IMG/VR virus record: IMGVR_UViG_3300042460_000424
Coordinates: 1 to 36,424 of that record
From: a virus
DNA: 36,424 bases
Reading direction: 5' to 3' (one strand)
The position numbers and the translations under genes were made by a program. Positions 14,567 to 20,494 of the stretch are shown one piece after another. Numbering within the stretch: the first letter of the stretch is position 1; the number at the start of each line of letters is the position of its first letter. The notes beneath the pieces are model-generated. The model was not told where the DNA came from and did no database searches. It saw only the letters and a list, made by a program, of their open reading frames with translations.

Positions 14567-14857
14567 CTAACTCGATTTACTTAGTATAGGTACCACCTTG
14601 CGATCTAGGTAGGCTTTCATCTTTTGAGTATCTTTTGACTGTTTCAAATCTATGTTAGCAATACCTAAATCTTTAACTATTTTAGATGTTTCTACTACAA
14701 TAGTTTTAGCAAATGCAACACCTAATAGTTTTAATCCAATAGGAATCGCAACGACTGCACCTATAGTTAAAACTAATATAATAATAGCCATAAATATAAG
14801 TGAGTACTGTACTATATTAGCAAACCAATCAAATGGTGTAGTTAAAAAATCTAGCAA
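14567..14857 (-). CDS. membrane protein, TTG start
   Basis: 96 residues. Residues about 15-50 are hydrophobic (IVQYSLIFMAIIILVLTIGA then IPIGLKLLGVAF): one long or two short membrane spans. A charged C-terminal half follows (DLKQSKDTQKMKAYLDRKVV). TTG at 14857 follows GGGAG by 7 nt. Last gene of the 15578-14567 operon. Not recognised. Confidence 0.65.
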   Translation of the reverse strand: MLDFLTTPFDWFANIVQYSLIFMAIIILVLTIGAVVAIPIGLKLLGVAFAKTIVVETSKIVKDLGIANIDLKQSKDTQKMKAYLDRKVVPILSKSS

Positions 14858-14869
14858 TATAAAACTCCC

Positions 14870-15064
14870 TTAGTCTGATGTAGTTAGTGTTGATACTGAG
14901 GCAAGGTACTCTTCTCGTACCTTAGTCATAGCCCTATCTATTTGTGCATATGCATTAGCACACTTATAGCAATAGGTCTCTGTGTTAATGCCTAACATAA
15001 AGGCATCTGTTCCACTATATACTAACTCTGTTGATTCACAGTTAATTACTTTGCATGTTGTCAT
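14870..15064 (-). CDS. small zinc-ribbon-like protein
   Basis: 64 residues. MTTCKVINCESTELVYSG and TYCYKCANAYAQ give C4, C9 and C-x-x-C (about 32-35), a likely treble-clef or ribbon zinc site. AAAAGAGAT serves as ribosome site. Fifth gene of the minus-strand small-gene operon. Confidence 0.65.
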   Translation of the reverse strand: MTTCKVINCESTELVYSGTDAFMLGINTETYCYKCANAYAQIDRAMTKVREEYLASVSTLTTSD

Positions 15065-15068
15065 TTGT

Positions 15069-15173
15069 TTATCTCTTTTCTTTTGTGCATTGACATGGGT
15101 TAATTGTTATTTGTTTACCCTTGAGGGTTACCACTGCTAGGGTACTACATTGTGAGCATAGGTATATGTGCAT
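15069..15173 (-). CDS. 34-residue zinc-binding-type micro-protein
   Basis: MHIYLCSQCSTLAVVTLKGK then ITINPCQCTKEKR: CxxC plus CxC. The ATG overlaps the previous TAA (TAATG at 15171-15175). Below the usual ORF cut-off, but the unbroken TAATG chain supports it. Confidence 0.6.
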   Translation of the reverse strand: MHIYLCSQCSTLAVVTLKGKQITINPCQCTKEKR

Positions 15174-15262
15174 TAGTATTCACTCTTATCTAGTATAGTA
15201 GGGATAAGTACTAGTATAGTACCTAGCACTGACAAGGCTAGGATAATAAGGGGTAGGCTCAT
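15173..15262 (-). CDS. 29-residue single-pass membrane micro-protein
   Basis: MSLPLIILALSVLGTILVLI then PTILDKSEY: one hydrophobic helix with a short acidic tail. TAATG overlap at both ends. Small hydrophobic phage proteins of this type can modulate host membrane complexes or lysis; no specific function is claimed. Confidence 0.55.
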   Translation of the reverse strand: MSLPLIILALSVLGTILVLIPTILDKSEY

Positions 15263-15381
15263 TAGTTACCCCCTAAAATAAAGGCTAGTACTATGGCTAT
15301 ACCTAAACCAATAAAAGCACCTATAGGGGCATAATCAGCATTTTCATCTAGCCAATCTTGTACATATGTAAAAGGGTTCAT
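15262..15381 (-). CDS. 39-residue membrane micro-protein
   Basis: MNPFTYVQDWLDENADYAPI then GAFIGLGIAIVLAFILGGN: acidic amphipathic start and one C-terminal membrane helix. TAATG overlaps on both sides. Resembles small tail-anchored membrane proteins. Not recognised. Confidence 0.6.
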   Translation of the reverse strand: MNPFTYVQDWLDENADYAPIGAFIGLGIAIVLAFILGGN

Positions 15382-15578
15382 TAGTTACACTCCTCACATG
15401 GGCATAGGGGGAATTCTAATTCTTGCTTAATTCTATTAGCAAGTAGCATAACCTTGTTATAGGTATCTGCACTAGCACCTCTAAAAGATACTGTTTTTCC
15501 ATCTACTACCATTTGAGCAGCAATAGCGATTTTTTGGTCTAGTGATAGACCCTTGTATTGATTTGTTAATGTAGTCAT
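15381..15578 (-). CDS. hypothetical protein heading the minus-strand small-gene operon
   Basis: 65 residues from ATG 15578, preceded by AGAAAGGTGG; a frame extension to 15617 lacks a ribosome site. MTTLTNQYKGLSLDQKIAIA, then VSFRGASADTYNKVMLLANR, ends PLCPCEECN with three Cys. First of six genes chained by TAATG overlaps; driven by the regulatory module at 15600-15780. Confidence 0.7.
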   Translation of the reverse strand: MTTLTNQYKGLSLDQKIAIAAQMVVDGKTVSFRGASADTYNKVMLLANRIKQELEFPLCPCEECN

Positions 15579-15646
15579 TTTGACCACCTTTCTTTTTGTA
15601 TGTAATAATCTTAGCATTTATCCCCTGAAAAATCAAGGGCTGTGGG

Positions 15647-15662
15647 TGTGATTTAGGTCACT
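15647..15662. promoter_or_regulatory. CRP/GlxR-like operator, one mismatch
   Basis: TGTGA-TTTAGG-TCACT. It lies between repeat A and the downstream P2 promoter of module A. Confidence 0.45.
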
Positions 15663-15712
15663 TATTCGCTAGGCTCATATAACAATTCGTTATCTTATTT
15701 GCTAGGCTCATT
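15661..15712 (-). repeat. paired 18-19 bp repeats flanking a palindrome (copies A and B)
   Basis: Copy A 15661-15678 and copy B 15694-15712 (minus-strand AATGAGCCTAGCAAATAAG, one G/A change) with ATAACAATTCGTTAT (15679-15693) between them. The matching pair C/D is at 17062-17117. Confidence 0.8.
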
Positions 15713-15740
15713 GACCTTAATTAACTCTATTTAATTTTTC

Positions 15741-15754
15741 TTATACTAGTATAA
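15741..15754. promoter_or_regulatory. 14-bp perfect palindrome over a -10 box
   Basis: TTATACTAGTATAA, fully symmetric, overlapping or next to the module A P1 -10. Related dyads overlay the -10 boxes at 15966, 16794, 21767 and 22038. Confidence 0.55.
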
Positions 15755-15800
15755 TAACACATCTACCCCTAAAAGTCAAGTCCTAACACGGCGTGTCGTG

Positions 15801-15816
15801 TGTGATGTCCATCACA
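15801..15816. promoter_or_regulatory. CRP/GlxR-like operator (perfect)
   Basis: TGTGA-TGTCCA-TCACA, a perfect match to the CRP/GlxR consensus. It is in the divergent control region between the minus operon (15578) and the plus operon (16024). Confidence 0.65.
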
Positions 15817-15818
15817 TG

Positions 15819-15884
15819 GGGCCGCCCTATACAGGTACCCCATATACAGCCCCCTATATAGGCACCCCCCTATATAGCGCCCCC
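15819..15884. repeat. C-rich CCCTATATAG tandem repeat tract
   Basis: Four imperfect units: GCCCTATACAG, ACCCCATATACAG, CCCCCTATATAGG and CCCCCTATATAGCG. The tract is a GC-rich island in an AT-rich phage and sits between CRP-like sites. Possible protein-binding array. Confidence 0.5.
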
Positions 15885-15916
15885 TGTGGTGTAGATCACA
15901 TGTGTGGTACATCACA
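15885..15916. promoter_or_regulatory. two abutting CRP/GlxR-like operators
   Basis: TGTGG-TGTAGA-TCACA (15885-15900) directly followed by TGTGT-GGTACA-TCACA (15901-15916); one mismatch each. Centre-to-centre distance is 16 bp. An ATGTCCGATTTAT copy (15917-15929) follows at once. Confidence 0.5.
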
Positions 15917-15942
15917 ATGTCCGATTTATCCCTTTTATACCC

Positions 15943-16023
15943 TCGTATTTGTCAGTGGTACCTGTTATACTTACTAGTATAAAGAAAGTCAGAAAAGGTT
16001 TCTGAACTAGAAAGGACAATAAA
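15943..16023 (+). promoter_or_regulatory. promoter and structured leader of the 16024 gene
   Basis: A -10 TATACT (15966-15971) lies within TTATACT-TA-CTAGTATAA; the -35 is weak (TCGTAT, 17 nt). The spacer carries TTTGTCAGT, shared with the 23606 and 22978 promoters. The leader hairpin TCAGAAA-AGG-TTTCTGA is at 15989-16005, followed by an AAAGGA ribosome site. It is nearly duplicated before the 16849 gene. Confidence 0.6.
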
Positions 16024-16218
16024 ATGTCAAACAGTATTTTCGGTCAAGGTTTCGCTACAGTTAGCGATTACCCAGCAGGTTTAATGAATACCTGCCAATG
16101 TGGTCAGGTTGTTTTAGCACCTGCTACAATTCACGAAATGTGTACACCAGAAGGTGACAAGTATGGTACAAAATGCTACCATAGTCGCTGTGGTCGTTCA
16201 CTTCCAAAATCTAAGTAA
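16024..16218 (+). CDS. Cys-rich early small protein
   Basis: 64 residues: MSNSIFGQGFATVSDYPAGL, then NTCQCGQVVLAP, then GTKCYHSRCGRSLPKSK. CxC and CxxxxC suggest zinc. Its N-terminus (MSNSIFGQG), leader and promoter are related to those of the 16849 gene (MTNRIFEQG), so the whole unit was duplicated. First gene of the plus early run. Confidence 0.7.
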   Translation: MSNSIFGQGFATVSDYPAGLMNTCQCGQVVLAPATIHEMCTPEGDKYGTKCYHSRCGRSLPKSK

Positions 16219-16280
16219 TTAGATAAATAAAAAACTTAATAAAATAAAATTAACTAACAAAAAAAGAAAGGTTGTCAAAA

Positions 16281-16460
16281 ATGATAACATTAGAAAATAA
16301 AAAGTGCGTAGAGCACAACCCTATGAAATCTGCTATCTCAAATGTAGGAGATGAGCAATTCACTTTCTGCCAAGATTGTGAACAAAACATTGAGCGTTGG
16401 TATAACGATACTGACCCAGAACGTCTACCAATGTGGACAGATTGGAAGGTCTCTAAATGA
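16281..16460 (+). CDS. Cys/His-rich small early protein
   Basis: 59 residues from ATG 16281, 9 nt after AAGAAAGG; a TTG at 16272 has no room for that site. ITLENKKCVEHNPMKSAISN and FTFCQDCEQNIERWYNDTDP give C-x2-H and C-x2-C, a likely zinc knuckle. Its TGA overlaps the next ATG. Confidence 0.65.
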   Translation: MITLENKKCVEHNPMKSAISNVGDEQFTFCQDCEQNIERWYNDTDPERLPMWTDWKVSK

Positions 16461-16603
16461 ATAAAGACCAAAAAAGAGAATTAGCAATAAACCTTGCTAA
16501 AGAAAAGTATGGTGACCAATGGTTAGCAGGGCTTTGGGGTTCTGCTGCTGTTCTACTTTCAGAAAAAGATTTTGACATAATTATAAAAGTAATGGAGAAA
16601 TAA
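16457..16603 (+). CDS. 48-residue hypothetical protein
   Basis: MNKDQKRELAINLAKEKYGD then QWLAGLWGSAAVLLSEKDFD: amphipathic helices. ATGA overlap with the preceding gene. Not recognised. Confidence 0.55.
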   Translation: MNKDQKRELAINLAKEKYGDQWLAGLWGSAAVLLSEKDFDIIIKVMEK

Positions 16604-16693
16604 ATGATTGACTTTTTTGTAAATGGTAATGCTTTATTTTGGTTTTCTATGATCTGTTTATTCTATGGGTTTTATTTATTCGTAACGGAATAA
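16604..16693 (+). CDS. 29-residue membrane micro-protein
   Basis: MIDFFVNGNALFWFSMICLF then YGFYLFVTE: one aromatic-rich membrane helix. The ATG directly follows the previous TAA. End of this four-gene operon. Confidence 0.5.
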   Translation: MIDFFVNGNALFWFSMICLFYGFYLFVTE

Positions 16694-16713
16694 ATAAATT
16701 CCCTGCAAAAAAA

Positions 16714-16739
16714 GGCGCCCCCCTGTGACGCAAATCACA
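16714..16739. promoter_or_regulatory. GGCGCC element joined to perfect CRP/GlxR-like operator
   Basis: GGCGCCCCCC (16714-16723) runs straight into TGTGA-CGCAAA-TCACA (16724-16739). ATGTCCGTTTTGT (16746-16758) follows. It sits 47 bp upstream of the 16771 promoter -35 centre. Confidence 0.65.
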
Positions 16740-16770
16740 TCAAAAATGTCCGTTTTGTGCGTGTCTAAAC

Positions 16771-16848
16771 TTGACTTTTGGGGTTTCTTCTGCTATACTT
16801 CTAGTATAAAGAAAGTTGAGAAAGGTTCTCAAACTAGAAAGGGTCAAA
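16771..16848 (+). promoter_or_regulatory. promoter and structured leader of the 16849 gene
   Basis: TTGACT (16771-16776), 17 nt, TATACT (16794-16799) within TATACT-TCT-AGTATA. The leader matches the 16024 leader, but its hairpin is TTGAGAA-AGG-TTCTCAA (about 16815-16831). Four base pairs differ by compensatory change on both sides. Confidence 0.7.
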
Positions 16849-16968
16849 ATGACTAATAGAATTTTCGAACAGGGAAACACCCCTCAAATGGCTGAATGGC
16901 TTGGCTATGTTAAGTGCTCAAAGTGTGAGCGTGTGACTGCGTGGGAAACCTGCGTAATGTGTCGCTAA
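16849..16968 (+). CDS. 39-residue zinc-ribbon micro-protein
   Basis: MTNRIFEQGNTPQMAEWLGY, then VKCSKCERVTAWETCVMCR: two CxxC knuckles, a complete zinc ribbon. AAAGGG ribosome site 5-10 nt upstream. Monocistronic, with its own promoter. Paralogue of the 16024 unit at the N-terminus. Confidence 0.65.
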   Translation: MTNRIFEQGNTPQMAEWLGYVKCSKCERVTAWETCVMCR

Positions 16969-17061
16969 TCACACAAAATAGACGGCGTGTCGATTTGACT
17001 TTTCAGGGTTTCTCTGATAGTCTTACTACATAAGAAAAACTAAATAAAGGACAAATTGGCT

Positions 17062-17117
17062 AATGAGCCTAAGCAAATAAGTGTGATACAAATCACAATG
17101 AGCCTTAGCAAATAAGT
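17062..17117 (+). repeat. paired 21-bp repeats flanking a palindrome (copies C and D)
   Basis: AATGAGCCTAAGCAAATAAGT at 17062 and AATGAGCCTTAGCAAATAAGT at 17097 (one change, period 35) with GTGATACAAATCAC between. Homologous to the pair at 15661-15712. Confidence 0.8.
17082..17097. promoter_or_regulatory. CRP/GlxR-like operator (perfect)
   Basis: TGTGA-TACAAA-TCACA, exactly between repeats C and D. Confidence 0.65.
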
Positions 17118-17180
17118 AGCCAAAATGTCAGCCCCCAATGGTAAGATAGTCTTATCAATTAAACGAAAGGAAGTCACTAA

Positions 17181-17378
17181 ATGACTTACACTGTAACACT
17201 AGAAACCTTTAATGGTTCTGTCAAAAAAATCAACCTAGCCTCTAAAGGTGCCGTTGCTCAATTCGTATCACAATACCCAACACAATTACCCGTTGGCGTA
17301 TCTGTAAAAATCGCTTGCGATACTCTCGGACTTAGTGGCACAATTCGTGGCACTCGTGTACTTACTAACTCAAACTAA
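17181..17378 (+). CDS. hypothetical early protein
   Basis: 65 residues, strand-rich: MTYTVTLETFNGSVKKINLA, then LPVGVSVKIACDTLGLSGTI. The small beta-type layout does not match a family I can name. ATG 17181 follows AAAGGAAG by 8 nt. First gene of the operon 17181-18790 under module B. Confidence 0.65.
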   Translation: MTYTVTLETFNGSVKKINLASKGAVAQFVSQYPTQLPVGVSVKIACDTLGLSGTIRGTRVLTNSN

Positions 17379-17397
17379 GAATAGGAAAACTAAAAAA

Positions 17398-17604
17398 ATG
17401 GTAGAAATTAAACACTCTCTAAACTTCGTTACAGAATTTGACGAAACACATCCAATCGCTAAGCAAGCACTTGCTATCCCTCACGCAGATTTAATTGCTA
17501 TGCTTGAAGGAATGCTAAAGGACCTTCTAGTGCCTGCAATACTTCCAACAATTGAGGACATCAACAAAAACGGGTCCTATGCAATTCTTAAGGTGGTTGC
17601 GTAA
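17398..17604 (+). CDS. hypothetical early protein
   Basis: 68 residues from ATG 17398 (AGGAAA 9 nt upstream); the longer in-frame start overlaps the previous gene. MVEIKHSLNFVTEFDETHPI, then HADLIAMLEGMLKDLLVPAI: helical. Its TAA overlaps the next ATG. Confidence 0.65.
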   Translation: MVEIKHSLNFVTEFDETHPIAKQALAIPHADLIAMLEGMLKDLLVPAILPTIEDINKNGSYAILKVVA

Positions 17605-17786
17605 TGATGACACGAAAAGACTATGTAGAAACTGCAAAAATTCTAAATAAATTTGTTGATGACATTGACTCAAATGATTTTGACCAATTAGTTTTTGAAT
17701 TCAGTGAGTGGTTTGCTTCTGACAATCCTAGATTTGATGAAAGTAAATTCTATGACGCTTGCGTAAAAGAAAAGGAAATAGCATAA
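17604..17786 (+). CDS. small acidic phage protein (MTRKDYVxxAxIL family)
   Basis: 60 residues, MMTRKDYVETAKILNKFVDD, then FEFSEWFASDNPRFDESKFYDAC. The pattern MTRKDY...FA..F..WFA.DNPxFDxxKF is one I recall from many tailed phages, always of unknown function. TAATG overlaps on both sides (or start at 17607). Confidence 0.7.
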   Translation: MMTRKDYVETAKILNKFVDDIDSNDFDQLVFEFSEWFASDNPRFDESKFYDACVKEKEIA

Positions 17787-18790
17787 TGAGAAAACTAATA
17801 GCATTTATTTTAACACTTTTGCTTATTCCAATCTCGTCTGCTAGTGCGAATGGTTCATCTTATCAACTTGTAACACCAGTGCTAACAACAACCTATGAAC
17901 TTCCTGCAGAAACTTATAATTCTAGGTGGCGTACAATAGAAATTCCTTTTTCTGTAATTTTAGTTTCAGACGGAACTGTTGCTAGTTTTCATTTTAATTT
18001 AATAGATGCAGAAGGTTTTAAAATTAGTAGCAAGGAACTTAGTACACCATACTCAGGGATTGACACACACTATTCACCAAAGACTTGGGCTCAGAATACT
18101 AAGTGGACATTGTACTCTTTTGATAAAGCAAAATTGCCTATTAGACTACAAACAGAAATTGAGTTTTGGAGAAGTACTGGCAAGGCTTCTGTTGTGCAAA
18201 CATTTCCAATGAATTTTGTTACTCACAAAGATGATGTTGCAGAAAAAGCACAAACAGATGCAGTAGCAAAAGCACAGGCTGAAGCAGTAGCAAAGGCTCA
18301 GGCAGAAGCAAAAGCAATTGCAGATGCAAAAGCCAAAGCAGAAGCAGATGCTAAAGCAAAAGCAGAAGCAGAACTAAAGGCTAAGCAAGAAGCAGAGGCT
18401 AAAGCAAAGGCTGATGCAGAAGCAAAGGCTAAAGCAGATGCAGAAGCAAAAGCAAAGGCTGATGCAGAACTTAAAGCCAAGCAAGAAGCAGAAGCAAAGG
18501 CAAAAGCCGATGCAGATGCTGCAGATTTGGCTAAAAAGTTAGCCCCAACTTGGTTCTGCACTAATGACACAACAAAAAACAAAATGACTCATGCAGAGGC
18601 TGTCATTGTGTGTGCACAGGTTGATAAAGAAATTAACGACAAAAGAATACTAGAAGCACAAGCACAGGCTATGAAAGAAAAAAGAGATTTGGTTAATGGA
18701 ACTGCTTGCAAAAAGTTAAATGCTACAAAATTAGCAGGTGGAAAAAAGTTTACTTGCAAAAAAATTAACAAAAAGTTAATTTGGAGATAA
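17786..18790 (+). CDS. secreted TolA-like Ala/Lys/Glu-rich helical protein with host-type C-terminal Cys tail
   Basis: 334 residues from ATG 17786 (TAATG). MRKLIAFILTLLLIPISSAS is a signal peptide. Residues about 23-150 form a beta-rich domain (YNSRWRTIEIPFSVILVSDG and others). About 155-250 is a long single helix of AEAKAKADA/AELKAKQEA repeats. The end holds WFCTND...VIVCAQ and GTACKKLNATKLAGGKKFTC, then KKINKKLIWR. That terminal pattern (C...K.GGKKYTC.K..KKLVW) is one I associate with secreted proteins of freshwater actinobacteria, so this is probably host-derived. It may act in the cell envelope as a spacer or in superinfection control. Confidence 0.75.
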   Translation: MRKLIAFILTLLLIPISSASANGSSYQLVTPVLTTTYELPAETYNSRWRTIEIPFSVILVSDGTVASFHFNLIDAEGFKISSKELSTPYSGIDTHYSPKTWAQNTKWTLYSFDKAKLPIRLQTEIEFWRSTGKASVVQTFPMNFVTHKDDVAEKAQTDAVAKAQAEAVAKAQAEAKAIADAKAKAEADAKAKAEAELKAKQEAEAKAKADAEAKAKADAEAKAKADAELKAKQEAEAKAKADADAADLAKKLAPTWFCTNDTTKNKMTHAEAVIVCAQVDKEINDKRILEAQAQAMKEKRDLVNGTACKKLNATKLAGGKKFTCKKINKKLIWR

Positions 18791-18798
18791 TAAAAAAT

Positions 18799-18822
18799 CC
18801 TGAGCAAGATCTAAAACTGCTC
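18799..18822 (+). repeat. 24-nt 3'-UTR hairpin element, copy 1
   Basis: CCTGAGCA-7 nt-AAACTGCTC, 9 nt after the stop of 17786-18790. GAGCA pairs with TGCTC. One of six copies (18799, 22268, 22804, 22941, 23475, 24701). Confidence 0.75.
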
Positions 18823-19086
18823 CCAATTTTTTGGGGCGCCCCGTTCGGGCGTGTCGTCCACAAAGTTATCCACAGGCCTGCTTGTGTGAGTTTTATCACA
18901 TGGCTTGAGCGTCTCACTATTTGGACTTACTCCCTAGTAACTTGATAATTTATGTCTAATAGGCTAGACTTACATAGTAAGAAAAAATAAATAAAAGAAA
19001 GTCTATTCGCTTACGGCGTGTCTAACCGAAAATGTCAGACCCCTATGGTAGGATAGAATTATCAACAAAAAGAAAGAGGTTGGCAA
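18823..19086 (+). promoter_or_regulatory. intergenic control region: GGCGCC palindrome, DnaA box, CRP-like site, module C promoters
   Basis: GGGGCGCCCC at 18833-18842 with CCCGTTCGGG beside it; a perfect DnaA box TTATCCACA at 18866-18874; TGTGA-GTTTTA-TCACA at 18885-18900. Then TTGATA-17 nt-TAGACT (about 18942-18970) leads into ATAGTAAGAAAAAATAAATA as in module B. TGTCAGACCCCTATGG and TAGGAT lie near 19033-19053. AAAGAGG precedes the 19087 start. It lacks the paired AATGAGCC repeats. Confidence 0.55.
18885..18900. promoter_or_regulatory. CRP/GlxR-like operator (perfect)
   Basis: TGTGA-GTTTTA-TCACA, 11 bp after a DnaA box and upstream of the 19087 operon promoters. Confidence 0.65.
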
Positions 19087-19296
19087 ATGTCAGCAAATGT
19101 CTATACAATAGAAAACCTACTTGTAGGAAAAACTTATCACTCTCGCACACTAAAGGGAGAAATTATCTCAGCCGAAAAGTCTGATGTATGGTATGAGGGT
19201 TGCGAAAGTTATCTTGTTCAGGTTCGTCCCCACTACTCAGCACCACTTAACTTAAAGGATACTTATCGTGTCCTAGCAGTAAGAATTGGAGACTAG
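19087..19296 (+). CDS. hypothetical early protein
   Basis: 69 residues: MSANVYTIENLLVGKTYHSR, TLKGEIISAEKSDVWYEGCE, then beta strands. Looks like a small beta-barrel (SH3-like) protein; no family. Heads an operon of six genes to 20315. Confidence 0.65.
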   Translation: MSANVYTIENLLVGKTYHSRTLKGEIISAEKSDVWYEGCESYLVQVRPHYSAPLNLKDTYRVLAVRIGD

Positions 19297-19298
19297 TA

Positions 19299-19421
19299 AT
19301 GGGATACATAGAGATTTTTAGAATTGACAATGAGGGGGCAGGTTGGATAGACTTGTCTCAGGCAACAGATAAAGAATTGCTAGACCTAGAAATAGGTTTA
19401 TTTCAGGAAGGGGCTATCTAA
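19299..19421 (+). CDS. 40-residue acidic micro-protein
   Basis: MGYIEIFRIDNEGAGWIDLS then QATDKELLDLEIGLFQEGAI. Starts 2 nt after the previous stop; its TAA overlaps the next ATG. Not recognised. Confidence 0.55.
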   Translation: MGYIEIFRIDNEGAGWIDLSQATDKELLDLEIGLFQEGAI

Positions 19422-19573
19422 TGGCTAAGATGAAAACACTATACACAGAAATTGAGAATTGCGAACAATGCTACGGGCAGGGTTGGCAATTTTGGGCACA
19501 GGGAGAGGACTTTGATACAGAGTCTTGCGATTGTAATCCACACCAATTATTTATCACTAAGGAGAATAACTAA
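19421..19573 (+). CDS. 50-residue zinc-binding protein (DnaJ-zinc-like knuckle)
   Basis: MAKMKTLYTEIENCEQCYGQ, GWQFWAQGEDFDTESCDCNP. CxxCxGxG and CxC are arranged as in a half DnaJ-type zinc site. TAATG overlaps at both ends. Confidence 0.6.
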   Translation: MAKMKTLYTEIENCEQCYGQGWQFWAQGEDFDTESCDCNPHQLFITKENN

Positions 19574-19791
19574 TGAACGAATACCTATACTCAGTAACTA
19601 GCACCAACGATAGTGATACCAATACACTTTGGGTTGGACGCTATTCTAATGCCCTTGACGCAGTAAATGTCTTTAATAGTTTTATTGACTATGGTGACGC
19701 TAAGGAATACAGAGTAGTTAATTTATCTGAACCTTCAGGTAAGTTACACACAAAAACTTTCTACACAACAGGAATGGTGGTAACACGATAA
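19573..19791 (+). CDS. hypothetical early protein
   Basis: 72 residues: MNEYLYSVTSTNDSDTNTLW, VGRYSNALDAVNVFNSFIDY, ending TTGMVVTR. Alpha/beta pattern, not recognised. TAATG overlap with both neighbours. Confidence 0.65.
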   Translation: MNEYLYSVTSTNDSDTNTLWVGRYSNALDAVNVFNSFIDYGDAKEYRVVNLSEPSGKLHTKTFYTTGMVVTR

Positions 19792-20069
19792 TGGGAAGCG
19801 TAACAGCAATTGGATTAGCAGATAGCGTATTAGATTTAGAAACGCAGATAGCGTATCACTTACAAGGTAATCACTATCCACCCGTACCACTAAGCATGGT
19901 TCAGCCTTGTATTGACGCTATTGACGCATACTATGATGAGGACTATGACCGATTTATTGCTATGCCTGAAGGCGTATTCTATAAGGGTATGAGCCATGCC
20001 CCTGCTCATGCTATTGTAGACCAACACCACTTATCATGGTTCATTGACCCAGTAGATGAGGAAGAGTAA
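19791..20069 (+). CDS. conserved actinophage early protein (NHYPPVP family)
   Basis: 92 residues. LETQIAYHLQGNHYPPVPLS, MVQPCIDAIDAYYDEDYDRF, then a His-rich stretch (HAPAHAIVDQHHLSWFI). I recall close relatives in many mycobacterium and gordonia phages as unknown early proteins. Several His (NHY, SHAPAH, QHH) could bind a metal. TAATG overlap upstream. Confidence 0.75.
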   Translation: MGSVTAIGLADSVLDLETQIAYHLQGNHYPPVPLSMVQPCIDAIDAYYDEDYDRFIAMPEGVFYKGMSHAPAHAIVDQHHLSWFIDPVDEEE

Positions 20070-20315
20070 ATGTCTGATACAATGATTGCTATGGATTTAA
20101 TACACGCTGATGATCTAACACCAAGCCAGTTAATGATTGGCGATTTAATAAAAGTTAATGATGACATTGTTGAAGTTATTTATTTAGAAAGTGATTCAAC
20201 AGGAGATAACTATTCAGTAGAAACTCAAAACGAGTTTGGTGAAAAAGAAGTTGTGTTGTATAGTTACACTGATACAATTCCGTTTTATGTTTTTATTGAA
20301 GATGATGACGATTAA
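20070..20315 (+). CDS. acidic hypothetical early protein
   Basis: 81 residues: MSDTMIAMDLIHADDLTPSQ, LMIGDLIKVNDDIVEVIYLE, ending FIEDDDD. The centre is an SH3/KOW-like beta pattern (GDLIKVNDDIVEVI). ATG abuts the previous TAA. Last gene of the operon. Confidence 0.65.
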   Translation: MSDTMIAMDLIHADDLTPSQLMIGDLIKVNDDIVEVIYLESDSTGDNYSVETQNEFGEKEVVLYSYTDTIPFYVFIEDDDD

Positions 20316-20494
20316 TAAATAAATTCCCTGAAAAAAAATGGGCGCCCCGTTCGGGTGTGTCTGGGGATAACCTGTGGATAACTTCAATCTACTCACGAGT
20401 AACCTATATATAATTTCTTTAAGAAGGAGCATTTTTTTTCCCAGAATTTTTGGCTGGGAAAATTTTTTTGTGATTTTAATCACACGATCAAGAT
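20316..20494. promoter_or_regulatory. intergenic element: GGCGCC palindrome, DnaA box, CRP-like site
   Basis: GGGCGCCCC (20340-20348) followed by GTTCGGGTGTGTC; a perfect DnaA box TGTGGATAA (20373-20381); TGTGA-TTTTAA-TCACA (20469-20484), 10 bp upstream of the next -35. Same order as at 18833-18900. Confidence 0.6.
20469..20484. promoter_or_regulatory. CRP/GlxR-like operator (perfect)
   Basis: TGTGA-TTTTAA-TCACA, centred 21 bp upstream of the middle of the 20495 -35 box. This is a position compatible with activation from upstream. Confidence 0.65.

Larger units (their letters stand above)
15600..15780 (-). promoter_or_regulatory. two-promoter regulatory module A (minus strand)
   Basis: Read on the minus strand: TTGACT-17 nt-TATTAT (P1, near 15775-15747), a leader containing ATAAGAAAAA and TAAATAGAG, two AATGAGCCTAGCAAATAAG-type repeats flanking the palindrome ATAACGAATTGTTAT, a one-mismatch TGTGA-N6-TCACT site, then TTGATT-17 nt-TAAGAT (P2) and AAAGG before the 15578 start. 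The same order of parts occurs on the plus strand at 16995-17180. Confidence 0.65.
16995..17180 (+). promoter_or_regulatory. two-promoter regulatory module B (plus strand)
   Basis: P1 is TTGACT (16995-17000)-17 nt-TAGTCT (17018-17023). The leader has ATAAGAAAAACTAAATAAAGG. Repeats C (17062-17082) and D (17097-17117) flank a CRP-like palindrome. Then comes TGTCAGCCCCCAATGG and -10-like TAAGAT (17142-17147), and an AAAGGAAG ribosome site before 17181. Same order of parts as module A on the other strand. Confidence 0.65.

Noticed and set aside
18298-18582. 94-codon minus-strand Ala/Ser/Phe frame
   Set aside because: Antisense of the Ala/Lys/Glu helix repeats; no start signals.
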